A stretch of DNA of 64,000 nucleotides, from positions 806,001 to 870,000 of the forward strand of contig JABRWF010000002.1 in NCBI GenBank assembly GCA_018343915.1. The letters run 5' to 3'. The DNA is from Agroathelia rolfsii. Taxonomy: Eukaryota > Basidiomycota > Agaricomycetes > Amylocorticiales > Amylocorticiaceae. The position numbers and the translations under genes were made by a program. Below are positions 26,823 through 38,814 of the stretch, piece after piece (the stretch's first letter is position 1; each line of letters starts with the position of its first letter). The notes under the pieces were generated by a model that saw only the letters and a program-made list of their open reading frames with translations, was not told where the DNA came from and did not search any database.

Positions 26823-29279
26823 GATGATGATCTAGACGAGATACTCCGAGTTGAGTATTAGGAAGAGCCTGAGATGCAGCAGCAGCGCGTGCATGTGACA
26901 GACCGCGTCAAATTCTGTGACATACCGTGTTTGGGGTGTAACGCCGCTTGAGCAAAAGCCTGACTCTGCAAAATGCGAGGACCTTGATCGAATACTAAGC
27001 GTTAATTTGCGGGAAATTCCCTTTCATATAAATACGCAGCTATGCAGATGATCAATCAAAGAAGAGGAGGCCGGTATGATTGTATCAGAATAAAGCAGCT
27101 TAGGCTCACATGTTATTTACCGTGAACGGGAGCACCCTCAGTTGTGGGCAAGCATGGATTGGAGCAGCGTGGAACCTACCGCACAGCACATCAAAGTTTG
27201 GTATTCGAGGATTGATACAATCTGCCGGTAAATTGTCTATCTTTTATTACATCCGAAGTACAATTCTAAGATACATTGCACGTAACAAGCACAGAAGTGG
27301 GGGAGATATAGCATCACTGTGAATGCGTATTGCCCAGCATCAACTTGGGCACCTACAAAAGTGTGCCAACAAGTTATTAAAGCCGGCTCTAGCATTTTTC
27401 TTACGATCCGATCGTTTTTCATAGCAGATTTTTTGGGATCCAACGTTGATTTGCTCATGAGCTGATGGAAAATGTGTATAAACTTGGAATTTTTGCTTCA
27501 GGTATGGTATTTTAACTGACTAATACTAATATTTGAACTAAACAAACTATGCGTATACAATCGACTGCTCTTCATCACATAGGGGAGCCCCATGACATTG
27601 CCGACACCGTTTCGTTTTTGATATCGAAGGAATGCAGTTTCATAACTGGAAAAAAACGTGAATCATTTTGATTCATGATCAGGAGTGAAATAGTGCGGGA
27701 CTGACTACAAATATGCGCATATGAGTAGATAAATATTGATGGCGGCTTTGTATTTAACTAGCTTAAATAAACAATAACCAGACAACAATCTGCGGCTATA
27801 GCAAAAGAAATGACAAGACCGAGCGCGTAGCACCAGTAACAAACAGGTAAGACCAAAGTCATTGTTACTATCAGAAGGGAAATAGAAGTGCTAAATTACC
27901 AATCGCCAAATACTTCGTGTCGCCGTATCTTTCTAGCCTCTTTTTTAATGTCGCACGTCTCGTAATTTAGAACATCCAGCTTTAAGTAAGACGCATCCGG
28001 GTGTAGGGTTGAACGAGAAATGAGCAGAAGCGGTTTGATAGAATATAGTGAACAACCTTAGGGCTCAAGTTCTGCCTGCAAAAGACGTTTTATAGGAGTT
28101 CGGACGGCAATTTAGTTGCAAAGTGATGGTCTAAATTAAGACCATGGGAATATAAAGACGGAAGCTCAAGTGAGCGACAGATTTGCAATGCGGTTCAAGA
28201 TATGAAAGTGAGCTCTGTGTAGTTGAAACTAACTAAAGATAAAGGTTTTCAAGCTCTAGAAGTAACGAGATAGTACATTTTAAGCTCTTGTAGACAATAA
28301 AACCGGAATGAGAAAGCTTGATACATGGGAGTTAAGAGTTTTTCATAACATAAGCGCTTTCTTACAAACGGATCCGGAAGTAGTCAAATATAACTAGCCT
28401 AGCACCTGCACTACAAAATTCGATAAGAAATACATCTTCGATTGTACGGATGCAGAGGAATGGCTCGCTTGTCAACCGCCGGGGAATATGGAAAGGAAGT
28501 AAATGCAGTATTAGAGATCTTTATGATCACCAGAGACATAGAAATGAGATAAATATAAATGTATGAACCTTCATACTTTAAAAGTGGTACTAATATTCTT
28601 TATTGGATGGTATCAAGTAAACCAGAGATTACGTAGCGGCAATATCACCAAGTGCAGCATACAGTCATCATGTGGGAGAGTGTCAGAACTAGAAATATAG
28701 AGATAACTCTGGGCCATTCCATCATAAGCAGCGAAATTCCAAGAATCTTATGATCCCAGTCGAGATAACAGTGTGAGGTGATGCAAAGCACCAGCAAGTC
28801 GGGTTCAAGTTGTCCGCTGTTACTGGAGGCTTTAGTCGGGAGTTTTTAAAGCGTACAGTTGGATGCTTTTTGCTACAGTGTTTCGATATATTACACACAA
28901 TGTTTTTGCACAGCAGTAAGTATAGCAGACAGAAAAACTGCTACCATCCATAAGGTTTATCAGTACGCGGGCGGTACATTGCAGGTTGTGGTCGCGGTGG
29001 GATTCATTGAAACTTGTGGCTGGCGCGCTGGTGGCAATTGTGGCAACACTCGCACCATTAGTCACTGGCACTTCTTCCTATTTCATCATTGGTATCTGCA
29101 TCGCGACTAGATTTCCAGCGAAGATCCTGGACAGAACGTATTGTAAACTCTCATGGAAGATCTTGAGGAGGCAATTGACACTTCTTCGTATATCGTACTA
29201 CCTAGGCTGACTGCTCTGTACCTAGACGGTTGTTTACATACCATACACTCCTGCCAATACAGGTACGCCTGTACCGCCT
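26823..29279. other. Large gap between MCM4 and ORC3
   Basis: Almost 2.5 kb of mostly AT-rich sequence between two divergently transcribed replication genes. I see no gene that I can support. The best open frame is 28986-29210 (plus) with one hydrophobic stretch (LVAGALVAIVATLAPLVTGT), which resembles a membrane segment but has no recognisable partners. The region probably holds both promoters. Confidence 0.4.
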
Positions 29280-31851
29280 ATGGATGAAGTCCTAGACTCT
29301 CAATATACGTCCTATTCAGATTCAAAAGCGGGCCAAAACGATTATTCTAATATAAGATATGCTGCTTATGAACTGACATGGTCTCGATGCCATAAACTTA
29401 TCCAAGTAACTTTACATCCAGCACTCGTCCATCTGCCTTTCTGAAGCCGCGACTTTTTCGTAGGATATTCTCCAATCGATACAAGATCCCATTGTAAATA
29501 ATATAGAACAAGAAGTGAACACATCTTACTCGCCCGAAGACACACTCCCTGGGCTTCCCCATCCCGAAATGCCCTTCATCACTTTGGCAGATGCAAGTCC
29601 GTCCCTGCTCCAACAAGTTGCAGCGAAATTATTACAGAACGACGGCGCGGATGAAGAAGAGGGGGGAGGGCGTTATGTAGTAAATCTTCATCCTGCGGAC
29701 TGTACCACTGTTATGGGTGCAATGCGTGCTCTCATAGGGGGGGTTCTGAATTCAGAGAGAACAAGACTAGGCGCGTACGTCCTTCTGATAATGCCAACAA
29801 AGTTAATTTTCACTAAAACTATTTCTCTTGTTAGAGAACACCAAGCGCAGACAAGCATTCAATGCCGTGGAAAACTATGATATAAATGCTTTGGTAGAAT
29901 GGTTTCAGGCCAATTGTGATGGTCAATCACCACTCTTTTCGTGTCTTAAAGAAAAAAACCAACGCATTTTATCTTCTCCAGCTCGCCGAACACGCCTCGT
30001 AGTGTTGCTTCACGGCTTTGAAGGATTCGATCAGTCTGTTATGCAAGATTTACTCTATATCTGCAGGTATTCCCTTAGCCTGAGCCTCGCTGTGTTGTTT
30101 TTTTATGGGTATAATAGCTTGCATATCCCCCGCCTACCCCTGGTTTTCTTGGCGTGCATGTCCTCGCCCCTGTCAGTTTCGTATTTGCACGCGACATATC
30201 CTCGTTCCACACTTGCATTGCTCAAAGTAACTCACGTTGGTACTAATACGGCGAGAGGACCAGAATTGATGCAAGAAATCATTTACAAAGTTTGCAAGTG
30301 TCTCCTGATCTTAAAATCATTTTTCTTATGAGTTTGCATGTATCATCTCTTAGACGTTTTTTGATGAATCATCGATTAGACACCAACTCCTTTTACCAGG
30401 TCCTGCAGCACTCACATACTTGCAAGATTTCAGTCGACGATATGACGGCTCACCATCGAGTCTCATCAATATCTTGCAGATTGTCCATCTCAAGCACTTT
30501 TCGGAGCAAAATCCTCTGACATCGCTCTATTTTGACTCTCTCCTTGGGTCGCCATCGAATAAAGCTGCTGCCAAGAAGCTCGAGGACGATGTCGTGGCAT
30601 TTCCACTCTTTGACAACCTACTTTTACGTATGGAACCCCCTTCACTCGCATCAAAACTTCTCCAGCAATCCAAATCAAAGGGGAAGCGCACCGCCCTGGA
30701 GCTGCTGATTGCAATGGATACCGCACGCCAAACGTTCCACGGGTGTGAAAGAAAACTGAAGTGTGGGTTAACTATCTTCAGGGCTCTTTGGGCCTTCTTC
30801 ATTCATAGGGAACGAAAGACGGTTGTTGCAGGCAGATCGTCAGAACGCATTGGTGGAGTGGTCAATAAGCGTAGAAAAGGACCCTGGGAGAGTATTAATC
30901 TCATCGAAGTGGCGGTCGCTAGCATGCGGGGTCGCTTTTCGACTAAAGAAATTGACATGGTTCACGAAGGGTTAATGTGCGAAGCATGTCCTTCTATGGT
31001 GCTAAAATCTGCATGGGCTAACAAGGAAGGTCTAATAGGACGCTAGACGACGATTCATTGCGTGTGGTGTTACAAGAGATAACTGATGTCCTTAGCAATT
31101 GGCCAAAGCTCGTGGACCAAGAAGACGATGACGTTGCACGTTTCTCGGCGGAACTTACGGCATTGTTACAAAATGAAGACAGCGAGCGAGAATTAATTAG
31201 TACATTACTCACGGAGTTTTTACAGTGGGTACCGTCTCTGTGTTCATTCGGGATGGCGCATTCATTGACTTTTCGGCTTCTCAAGAGCTTCGGCTGTTGA
31301 CCTTAGTTCGATGCCTCTTGCGGACGTGTGGTATACAGCAATGACGCCATTCCCGTCTGAGGTAAGCTCTTCGTTCTCACATTTCTTCCTTTCTTCCCTG
31401 CATCATGTACTAATAATATTGCTAGCTCCTAAATCCTTCCGTGCGCGCCTCGGTTATAACAGGGCTATTGCATCCAGAAGCGTATTCGCTAGGTCAAGCT
31501 GTGTCATCAAGCCAAACTGCCCCTAAGCACGAGGCGGCACCATTACGCATGCATAGCGACACGTCGATCGCCTTTTCTCGCTTTTTGGACGCGGGACGAT
31601 TAGTCAATGTCTATGACTGGTTCGAGAGCTTTGCCGGAGTACTGGAAGAAAGCAAGCAGCAACAACAACGAAAGTCCACTGATGGCGCCGACGGCGAAGA
31701 CGAAGAGGTGGAAGAATATTGGAAGATAGAACTACAGGCACGCTTTATGCGTGCCTTGCATGAGCTCGACTACATGGGTTTCATCAAGCACACGGGCCGT
31801 AGACCGGGACATGTCGCCAAGACGGTATACGAGCTCCCTGAGGAGACATAA
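29280..31851 (+). CDS. ORC3: Origin recognition complex subunit 3
   Basis: About nine exons. The start MDEVLDSQYTSYSDSK (29280) runs into RYAAYELTWSRCHKLIQ, which splices to DILQSIQDPIVNN. Further exons give NLHPADCTTVMGAMRALIG, then RRTRLVVLLHGFEGFDQSVM followed by LPLVFLACMSSP, the AAA+-like core where ORC3 has a degenerate nucleotide site (LHGFE in place of a working Walker A). Next come TFFDESSIRHQLLLPGPAAL, YLQDFSRRYDGSPSSLINIL, and SLRVVLQEITDVLSNWPKLV. The C-terminal winged-helix-like part ends ALHELDYMGFIKHTGRRPGH and VYELPEET. ORC3 binds ORC2 and supports MCM loading, so it acts in the same process as the neighbouring MCM4. The exact borders of the second and sixth introns and the possibility of an extra 5' exon are unresolved. 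Confidence 0.87.
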
Positions 31852-32171
31852 AACAATTGTTTCTAGTATGTCAATGGCCTTGTGATATTACAATACAGTA
31901 TGCCGTTTATACACCTAATATTTGGGGGCTGAAGTGAGACCAACTGTCGTGAGGACGGCGGCTAAATGTACATGATTATCCGTGCTGGTTAGTGACATTT
32001 TGCTGCCGAGAGATTTGCGATTGGAACTCCGCCACTGTGCTTAAGAGCGTCCGCCGTGATGGTAATTGCGTTTCTTATCCTTCTGCATTCGCCCTCACCA
32101 GCACTCCCTGTTGTCTTAGGCAACCCCCACACTCGCTTTACCAAACCCTTCCGCTCGCTACCTTCACAACC

Positions 32172-33009
32172 ATGTTTGCCGCTGCATTTGTTACTCTTGC
32201 TCTTTCTGCTTCGGCTCTTGCCAATGTTTATGTGTGTATATTGGCCTGTTACCATTTATCTATAATGAACTCAATAGTCAACCTTTGTACCCTTACTGGA
32301 TTTTCTAGATTACCAATCCGGTTGCCTCTACTATTTGGACTGCTGGTCAGACAGTCAACGTCACCTGGCAGGACGACGGCCAGTCGCCCAGCCTTGCCTC
32401 GTTCGGCCCTGCCACAATTTCTGTCTACGTCGGCAATGCACAACAACAGACCTCCGTTCATACCATCGCTACCAACACCGATGTCTCCAAGACTAACGCC
32501 GTCTCTTTTGTCCCCGACCCAAGCATGGGCCCCGTTTCGAACGACTAGTAAGCTTCTTCTGCATGCATGGATTATTAGTTGAGTCTAACACCTTAGACCA
32601 GTTTCATCCGTATCGAGTCTGTCGGCCTCAAATCCGGCCAATACAATGCCATGGCTTTCTCTGCGAAGTTTGGGTTAGCATACCAACCTTGTGCAACATT
32701 TTCTCTTGATCACTAATGCGATTTTCTATTTTTAGCATGACGGGTATGACCGGCACCTTCAACTCCGCCGAGCTTGCTCAGATCGCTGGCCAAAGCACTG
32801 CTCCTCTTGCCAGCCAAAGCACTACTGTGTCTCTACCTACTAACAGCGCAACTGGGGCCGCGACTAATGGCGCTTCCAAGAGCGCGGCAAGCTTGGCTGC
32901 CTCCGCCACCTCCACCTCGACGAGTGGCGCTCGTGGCACCGCTGCCGTCTCTGGCCTCGCCGCCATCGCTGGTGTGGCTGTCGCTATGGTCGGCTCTGGC
33001 CTTTTATAA
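32172..33009 (+). CDS. KRE9/KNH-like GPI-anchored Ser/Thr-rich cell-wall protein 1
   Basis: Four exons (32172-32231, 32309-32547, 32602-32673, 32736-33009) give 214 aa. The signal peptide MFAAAFVTLALSASALA is followed by a single domain: ITNPVASTIWTAGQTVNVTW, then SLASFGPATISVYVG, then YFIRIESVGLKSGQYNAMAF. This is the KRE9/KNH1 N-terminal fold found in many small secreted basidiomycete proteins linked to cell-wall beta-1,6-glucan assembly. A Ser/Thr/Ala-rich stalk (about residues 130-185) should be heavily O-glycosylated, and the C-terminus VSGLAAIAGVAVAMVGSGLL is a GPI-attachment tail with the likely anchor site in SGARG. A paralogue lies at 46554-47603 on the other strand. Confidence 0.85.
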
Positions 33010-35121
33010 GAGCCGATCTGTCACTCTTGATTTACCCTTGTCGCGCCTCACTCATACTCGTCGCTCTTTATACTCTGGCCTCCTTGCTTTAAACCCGGGC
33101 ACCTCTTATTCCTCCTTATTAGCTCTCTCGTCTCTTTTAGCAACCCTCTCCTCTTTCGGATTATTCGCTCTGGACCAGACCTAGTCTCTATTCTACGCAT
33201 CTTTTGGATATATTACTCATTTTAACTTGATATGTATCTACACTTCACGTTATGATGATGATGACACCATTTTTCTTCCATCTTATATTCACCCGTGCGC
33301 CATGGACTGATGCGGATAAGACTGTACCTTACATTCTTTTTTTTTTTTTAACAGACGAATTGAATAATTTCCTAGAGGGGACCTTCGTAGGCTTGTGAAA
33401 ATTTCCCCCGCATTGCTACCTCTGCGGTTTTTGTGCAATTTACTTGGAGGAAGTCGGGTGCGACGCGTATTTGCCGCGCTGACGTTCTTCCGTGTTGATT
33501 GATTTGAGGTTCAATTGCGTTGCTTGAATTAAAAGTGTAGGATGCACCTTGACCACAATTTCTCTATTTAGATTGTCAAACATCTTGACAACTGATGATT
33601 CATTGATTCATCATAGGGGAGGGGAAGGGGATAAAAACTCTTGACTGTTACAAGTGGCAAATCACGACTACCGATACAAAGCCGCCCACCAATTTTGTTA
33701 CTGCCCTGATGCTGCCCTTTTTTTTCATATTGTATCACTGACATCTTTTGATTATCATCGAAGATTGCTGTGAGATTGAAACTCGAAGACGGATGTCAGT
33801 GCATAGTAGGGTAGACGCAGCCTAGATATGGCTGATTGCCAACAGTCTTGATATATGATCCTGCGTGTAGAACCTTCTCAATTTTCGGTCTATTGCGTCT
33901 TGTCCTTTATCCAACTTCAATCTACGAAATTTGATGAACAATTAAATCAACACGTAATCACAAAACTACGCTTTCATGCAGAGAAGTCGTTGATAGAAGT
34001 CAAGAAATAGAGAATGCTATGTACTGGATAATCAGATACTGCAGCAGCTAACTCCGCACGGTCAACAAAGCGTCTATACCTGTGGTATGTTCGACTCTCG
34101 TAAAAGCGCGCAGATGCAGTTACTTTTGTATATCGCCGGCACCCCTCTTTGGGATCATCTATTCAAGCGGTATGCACAGCCTACCAGAAATGGATGTAGT
34201 TGACGTCCAGCGTGGGTTCGGGTTTATCAGTTAGGAAAAAAAAAAACAAGGAAGAAGAACGAATGGTACATGAGGCTTACCATCCAAATTTAAAGAGAAG
34301 TCGATTCAGCCAATATTGCTTATCTGTGAAAAATAACATATTCATACATCCAATACCAACATTAAGACCCTTGTTCTGATAATCGAGGAAATATATGAAT
34401 TATTTGCCACGTTCGTTCGTATACCGCAATTAATCGATGTGAACCTTTAAAGCTTTCATATGTCAGTGTGGACAAAATAATAATGCCTTTTCTGTACCGC
34501 TCAAAGGCCACGGAGGATGCGAGCATGAACACGGACACGCGAACTCGAAAAAGCCAAGACCGCCACTGGAGGCTATGTTGATCCTCATGTAAGGGTTAGA
34601 GGCTCCGTTTAATAGTTGACGTGTTGGTACCCCGGCCGGGACTTTAGAAGTGAGCTGGGAAGTATATGTGTCTGTCTGATAACTGGATAGGTGTACAGCA
34701 GATACCAATATTTTATGTAGGCGAGTGATGAGTGCTAATGAACTTCAAGCTTGACGTTCGAGTTCTTACCTTTTTCATGATATTCAGCCATTCACGGCAC
34801 GTTATCCGGTGCCTTGCCTTGTTGGCAGACCAATCGGTGACCTGGATCATTTCTGCGTTATCGGACCGTCGCTATTCGAGCTCGAGTGATCTCATGACTC
34901 GAAAAACTCAATGCGGGGTAACGGAACAAGGACGTCAGAGCCCTCGTTTATTTTCTGCCCCGCACCTTACCTTTTTCTCACTGCCCGGCCTCTCGCTTCA
35001 TACCCCCGTTCGCGTACCTATAATAAGGTCCCAGGCGCGCCCAACTTATATCCCACGATCCACTGGTTCGTGATCCCCAGACCATCGACACTCTCTGCCA
35101 GTGCCAGTGGTAGTGCCAACC
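33010..35121. other. Intergenic region with homopolymer tract
   Basis: About 2.1 kb without a supportable gene. It includes a T-tract at about 33340-33350, the GPI-protein 3' flank, and the promoter of the MFS gene. A minus-strand frame at 34463-34708 is cysteine- and proline-rich but has no recognisable pattern and no splice partners that I could find. Confidence 0.4.
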
Positions 35122-37916
35122 ATGCAGCCCTCTTCCTCATCGTCAGGCAATCGCATCGCCGACGCCAATCTGGATCCTGAGAAAACAGCCCGGACGGCAG
35201 TAGAGGACAACAGTCTATACGAGGGAACGTATCATCAACGCCAACTGGGGTCCAAGGCGCGCAGAAAGACCATATTCTCTCCCCTCGACCATGAATATGC
35301 CGAAGCAGTAAATCGTGATGCGGAGACAGTGGAGTTTACAGAAGCAGAGGAGGTGTGTATGCACAAGGTCAAGTAAACAAAAGCATGCTTACACTGATTT
35401 TACTCAGAAAAAAGTGCGGAAAAAGATCAACACTAGAGTGTTGACAATTGTCGTTGGCAGGTGTGCCCGTCTCTTATTCTTGATAATTCAATTGTGCTCA
35501 TCTTCATCTCCCCCCAGTTACTTGTGTAAGATTTTTCAATCTTAAACGATATAGGTTTTTTTTTCACTATTTACTGAATGGTTGCCTTGTTCGTCTAGTC
35601 AATCAGTTTGGTGAGTGTTTTGCCATATTCCTCTTACATTTCAATTTAACTTTTGATACAGACCGGACCAACATTGGAAATGCGCATACACTTACCTCCT
35701 TCAACCAAAACTTTGTGAATAAGTCACCTATTATCGCACGTTTGCTCGGTCTCATTGCTTCCATAGGACATCATCAACAATAATCGCTGGACCTTGGGCC
35801 TGAGTATTTTCTACGTTGGCTATTGCTTGCTCGAAATGCCGGCCAATGGTGAGCAGGTTTTCCTCAAATCCAGTTCATCCTCCTTTGTCTCATAAACTTC
35901 TTAGTCCTCCAGCGAAGAATTGGTGCAAACCGATTGTATGTCCAAGTCTTGCAATGTCTGCTTCAAATAATATCTCATTAAGGGTATTTCAGCTTCTTCA
36001 TGTCCCTCCTGTTTTGGGGCCTATCCTCCCTATCATTTGTCTACGCCAAGGGATACACGGCATTCCTCATCCTCCGGTCCGTCGATTTGTTTCTAACCGA
36101 CTCCGCCGAGAGGCCCTTCAGCTAATGTTTGCTTCTTTTTCGCTCTGTAGAGTATTGCTCGGCATTGGAGAGGCTGGCTATTACGCTGGCATGATCTATT
36201 ATTTATCTTTCTGGTAAGTTGCTGTTGGTACTCGAGAGAACCGCTCATCGATCAGAGACTCACACGGTTTGTGGTCTAGGTATAAAAAGTAAGCTATCAT
36301 TCATCCCGTCCCGGAGATGACGGTATGCTAATGTGACTTCTCTTCTCAAGGCACGAATTGGCCATGAGGATCAGGCATGTGGTCATCTATCTTTTTTTAT
36401 ATCAACCGGGTCTGACTATTTTCTGTAATTCAGTTTGTGTATGACTGGGACCTATCCTGGCGCTATTGGAGTATGTTCTATGGAAAATGCAAGATTGCGT
36501 TCTCGAGTTGATATGTGTGGCTTAGGGCTTGATCGCTTTCGGATTGGTGCGAGCCAAGACGTCGCTACTTGATGGGTAAATATATGCCTTTCAACATGAT
36601 CATAAACGAACATGCGTACTAATATTTTTAATTAGATGGCAATTCCTCTACCTGGTATGTGACGATAATAAAAAGTAAAAGTACTCACCTCTCACCTTAT
36701 TCTAACATACGGCTTCATCTAGATTGAGGCAATTCCTACCATTATTATGGCCGTTTGCATCCTATTCTTCTTGCCCTCGTTCCCGTTCACGGCAACGTTC
36801 CTTACTCCTCGTGAGCGTGCCATTGCCCAGGCAAGGCTGAACAAAGACCATAAGCCGACCTCGCACGGTGGTATGACGGGATGGCAAGGCTTTGTCGCCG
36901 TCGTCACTGATATCAATGCATGGTTGTTTATGTTTATTTATGCGAGTTGTGAGTATACACATTCTTTGCCAAATTACCTCCAACGATTTACTGATTTCGT
37001 ATGTAAATGCATATAGTCAACGTTGGCGTGGTAGGTTTTTTCTGTCCCCGTATCCATTTACCTATCGCTGATTGCCCCTTCTAGGTTACAATTTCCAACT
37101 TCCTCCCTACCCTCATCAAAGACCTCGGATATTCCTCGATTAACGCGCAAGGCATGACCGTCGCGCCGTACGTCGTCGGCTGGTTCATGGTCTTTTTCCA
37201 AGCCGTGCACTCAGATCGCACGCGCGAGCGGGGTTACCACATCATGCTTTCGTGCGCCGTCAGCTTTATTGGCTATGTTATCCTCGCCACCTGCGTCGAG
37301 AAGAGCGTCGGTGCTGCGTACTTTGCACTGTTCTTGGTCGTAGGAGCGAATTATTCGTTATTCCCATTAGTAATGTGAGTCATCAATTATTCTTAGTAAA
37401 TACTGCTATTTTTGATATTGATAAAAAAAAAAAAAAAAACTCTTGTTTCGGATTCCCAGGAGCTGGGCAGCCAACGCGTTCTCGCCCACAAGTAAGCGGG
37501 GTGTTGGTACGGCATTCATCGTGTCCATCTCAAACTGCGTGTCCATGCAAGTTGTTCATCATTTGTAACCTTGAAACCATTCCATATTAACATAATTTTT
37601 TTTTCTTCCTTGGCAGTGCTTCACCACAGATATATTTCGACCCGCAAGACAAGTATCGTAAAGGTCATGCTATCTCTGCCGCGTAAGCCTGCCTCTAGTT
37701 CCAAAAAATTCCTCTTTACCACATGTTGAACTACTTGTTCTTAGATGTCTCTTGGTTGCGTTCCTTGCCGCGCTGGTACTCAAAATTCGTCTCACGCGTA
37801 TCAATGCAAGTCATAGGGAGATCATGGAGAACATGAGCGAAGAGGACAAAGAGAAGCTCGCTGAGAGTACAGAAGAGATTGCGGATACGGATCCGAGATA
37901 TGTGTTCATGACGTAA
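35122..37916 (+). CDS. MFS transporter, allantoate permease (Dal5/TNA1) type
   Basis: Anion:cation symporter family member, expected in the plasma membrane to import an organic anion such as a vitamin, allantoate or carboxylate; the substrate is not predictable. The acidic cytosolic N-terminus begins MQPSSSSSGNRIADANLDPE. TM1 ends SYLFNQFDRTNIGNAHTLTS, the family's F-L/F-N-x-x-D-R-x-N-I-G-N motif. Later landmarks are RVLLGIGEAGYYAGMIYYLS, KKHELAMRISLCMTGTYPGA, LIEAIPTIIMAVCILFFLP, DINAWLFMFIYASFNVGVV, RGVGTAFIVSISNC and a C-terminus SEEDKEKLAESTEEIADTDP. About 15 exons, several of them tiny: 35518-35525 (8 nt), 35599-35610 (12 nt) and 36280-36288 (9 nt) are needed to keep the TM1 motif and the YYLSFWYKKHELA segment. 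One intron starting at 36375 appears to use a GC donor. Exon borders elsewhere are approximate. Confidence 0.85.
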
Positions 37917-38814
37917 CTAGGAAGTTACTGAATGTCACTAAGAAGCGGTAAGGGATAGAGGGGAAGTAGAAGGCTTCAATAATGAAAGGCATTCGCGATG
38001 TAATTTACGAGATAAAGTTCATGTATCAATATATTCGTACGACATCCTAACCAGGTTTTTTCCATTCACATGTTGATAGTACAGTCGATAGTCGTGCGTC
38101 TGCTGCTGGAAATATGTTCCACTACCACGGGTCTTTGCTCGCTCAACGCTCAACTAGCACCCGCCCTTAGAAGCCATAGAGCTATGTGAGTGATAAAATT
38201 ACATGGAAATTAGAAGTGCGGGAACGTTGGAATTGTGAGTAGAATTTAGTCTGCGACAGTAAAGTGGATCATCCAGGCCGCCCGAGATTATCGATCATGC
38301 ATCATGAAAAGTGTTCAAAGCGTCATCAAGAGTACTCTTCGACGAAGAGTGCTCAAGTTTCGACGACTCAGCAGTGGCGTCAACTTTGAAATTCTAAAGC
38401 TCAAGCTTTTTCTTTATGATAACAGTTTACTTTAATAGTAAGTATCATGCTTTTCACTTCGAACTTAGACAGCAGGTGTACTAGTACAAGCAAATACTGG
38501 TGACCGGCAACCGGCCCCCGTTCTTTGTGCAGGTCTTACCTGGTTTCATCACGTTTTTGGATTTGTAATAGTTCGCACATGAAAGCGCGTATGAATATAA
38601 TATCAGGAATCATAACTGGTATGTACATCACTAGCAATACATGTCATACCACAGAAAAAAACAGAGGAATAAAAGCATAGATCCGAATTTGTATCTGTCA
38701 AAAATACAAATACTCGTATCAACAGCGATTTACCTGTTCACTGTAATAAAAACACCCCCAAGTTCGCAAGGTGAGAAGCATGACCAGCCTTCATGGCTTG
38801 ATTCAGTTCGCTGC
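37917..38814. other. Intergenic region between convergent genes
   Basis: No gene was recognised. It contains a near-perfect short palindrome at about 38331-38354 (gagtactcttcg/cgaagagtgctc, 11 of 12 pairs with almost no loop), which is probably a fold-back or chance rather than a bacterial-type terminator. Confidence 0.35.

Noticed and set aside
28986..29210. Small plus-strand frame with a hydrophobic stretch between MCM4 and ORC3
   Set aside because: It has one membrane-like segment but no family match, no splice partners and an overlapping frame of similar length; not enough for a gene call.
38331..38354. Short palindrome considered as a terminator
   Set aside because: Factor-independent hairpin terminators are bacterial; here the arms have almost no loop and no T-run follows.
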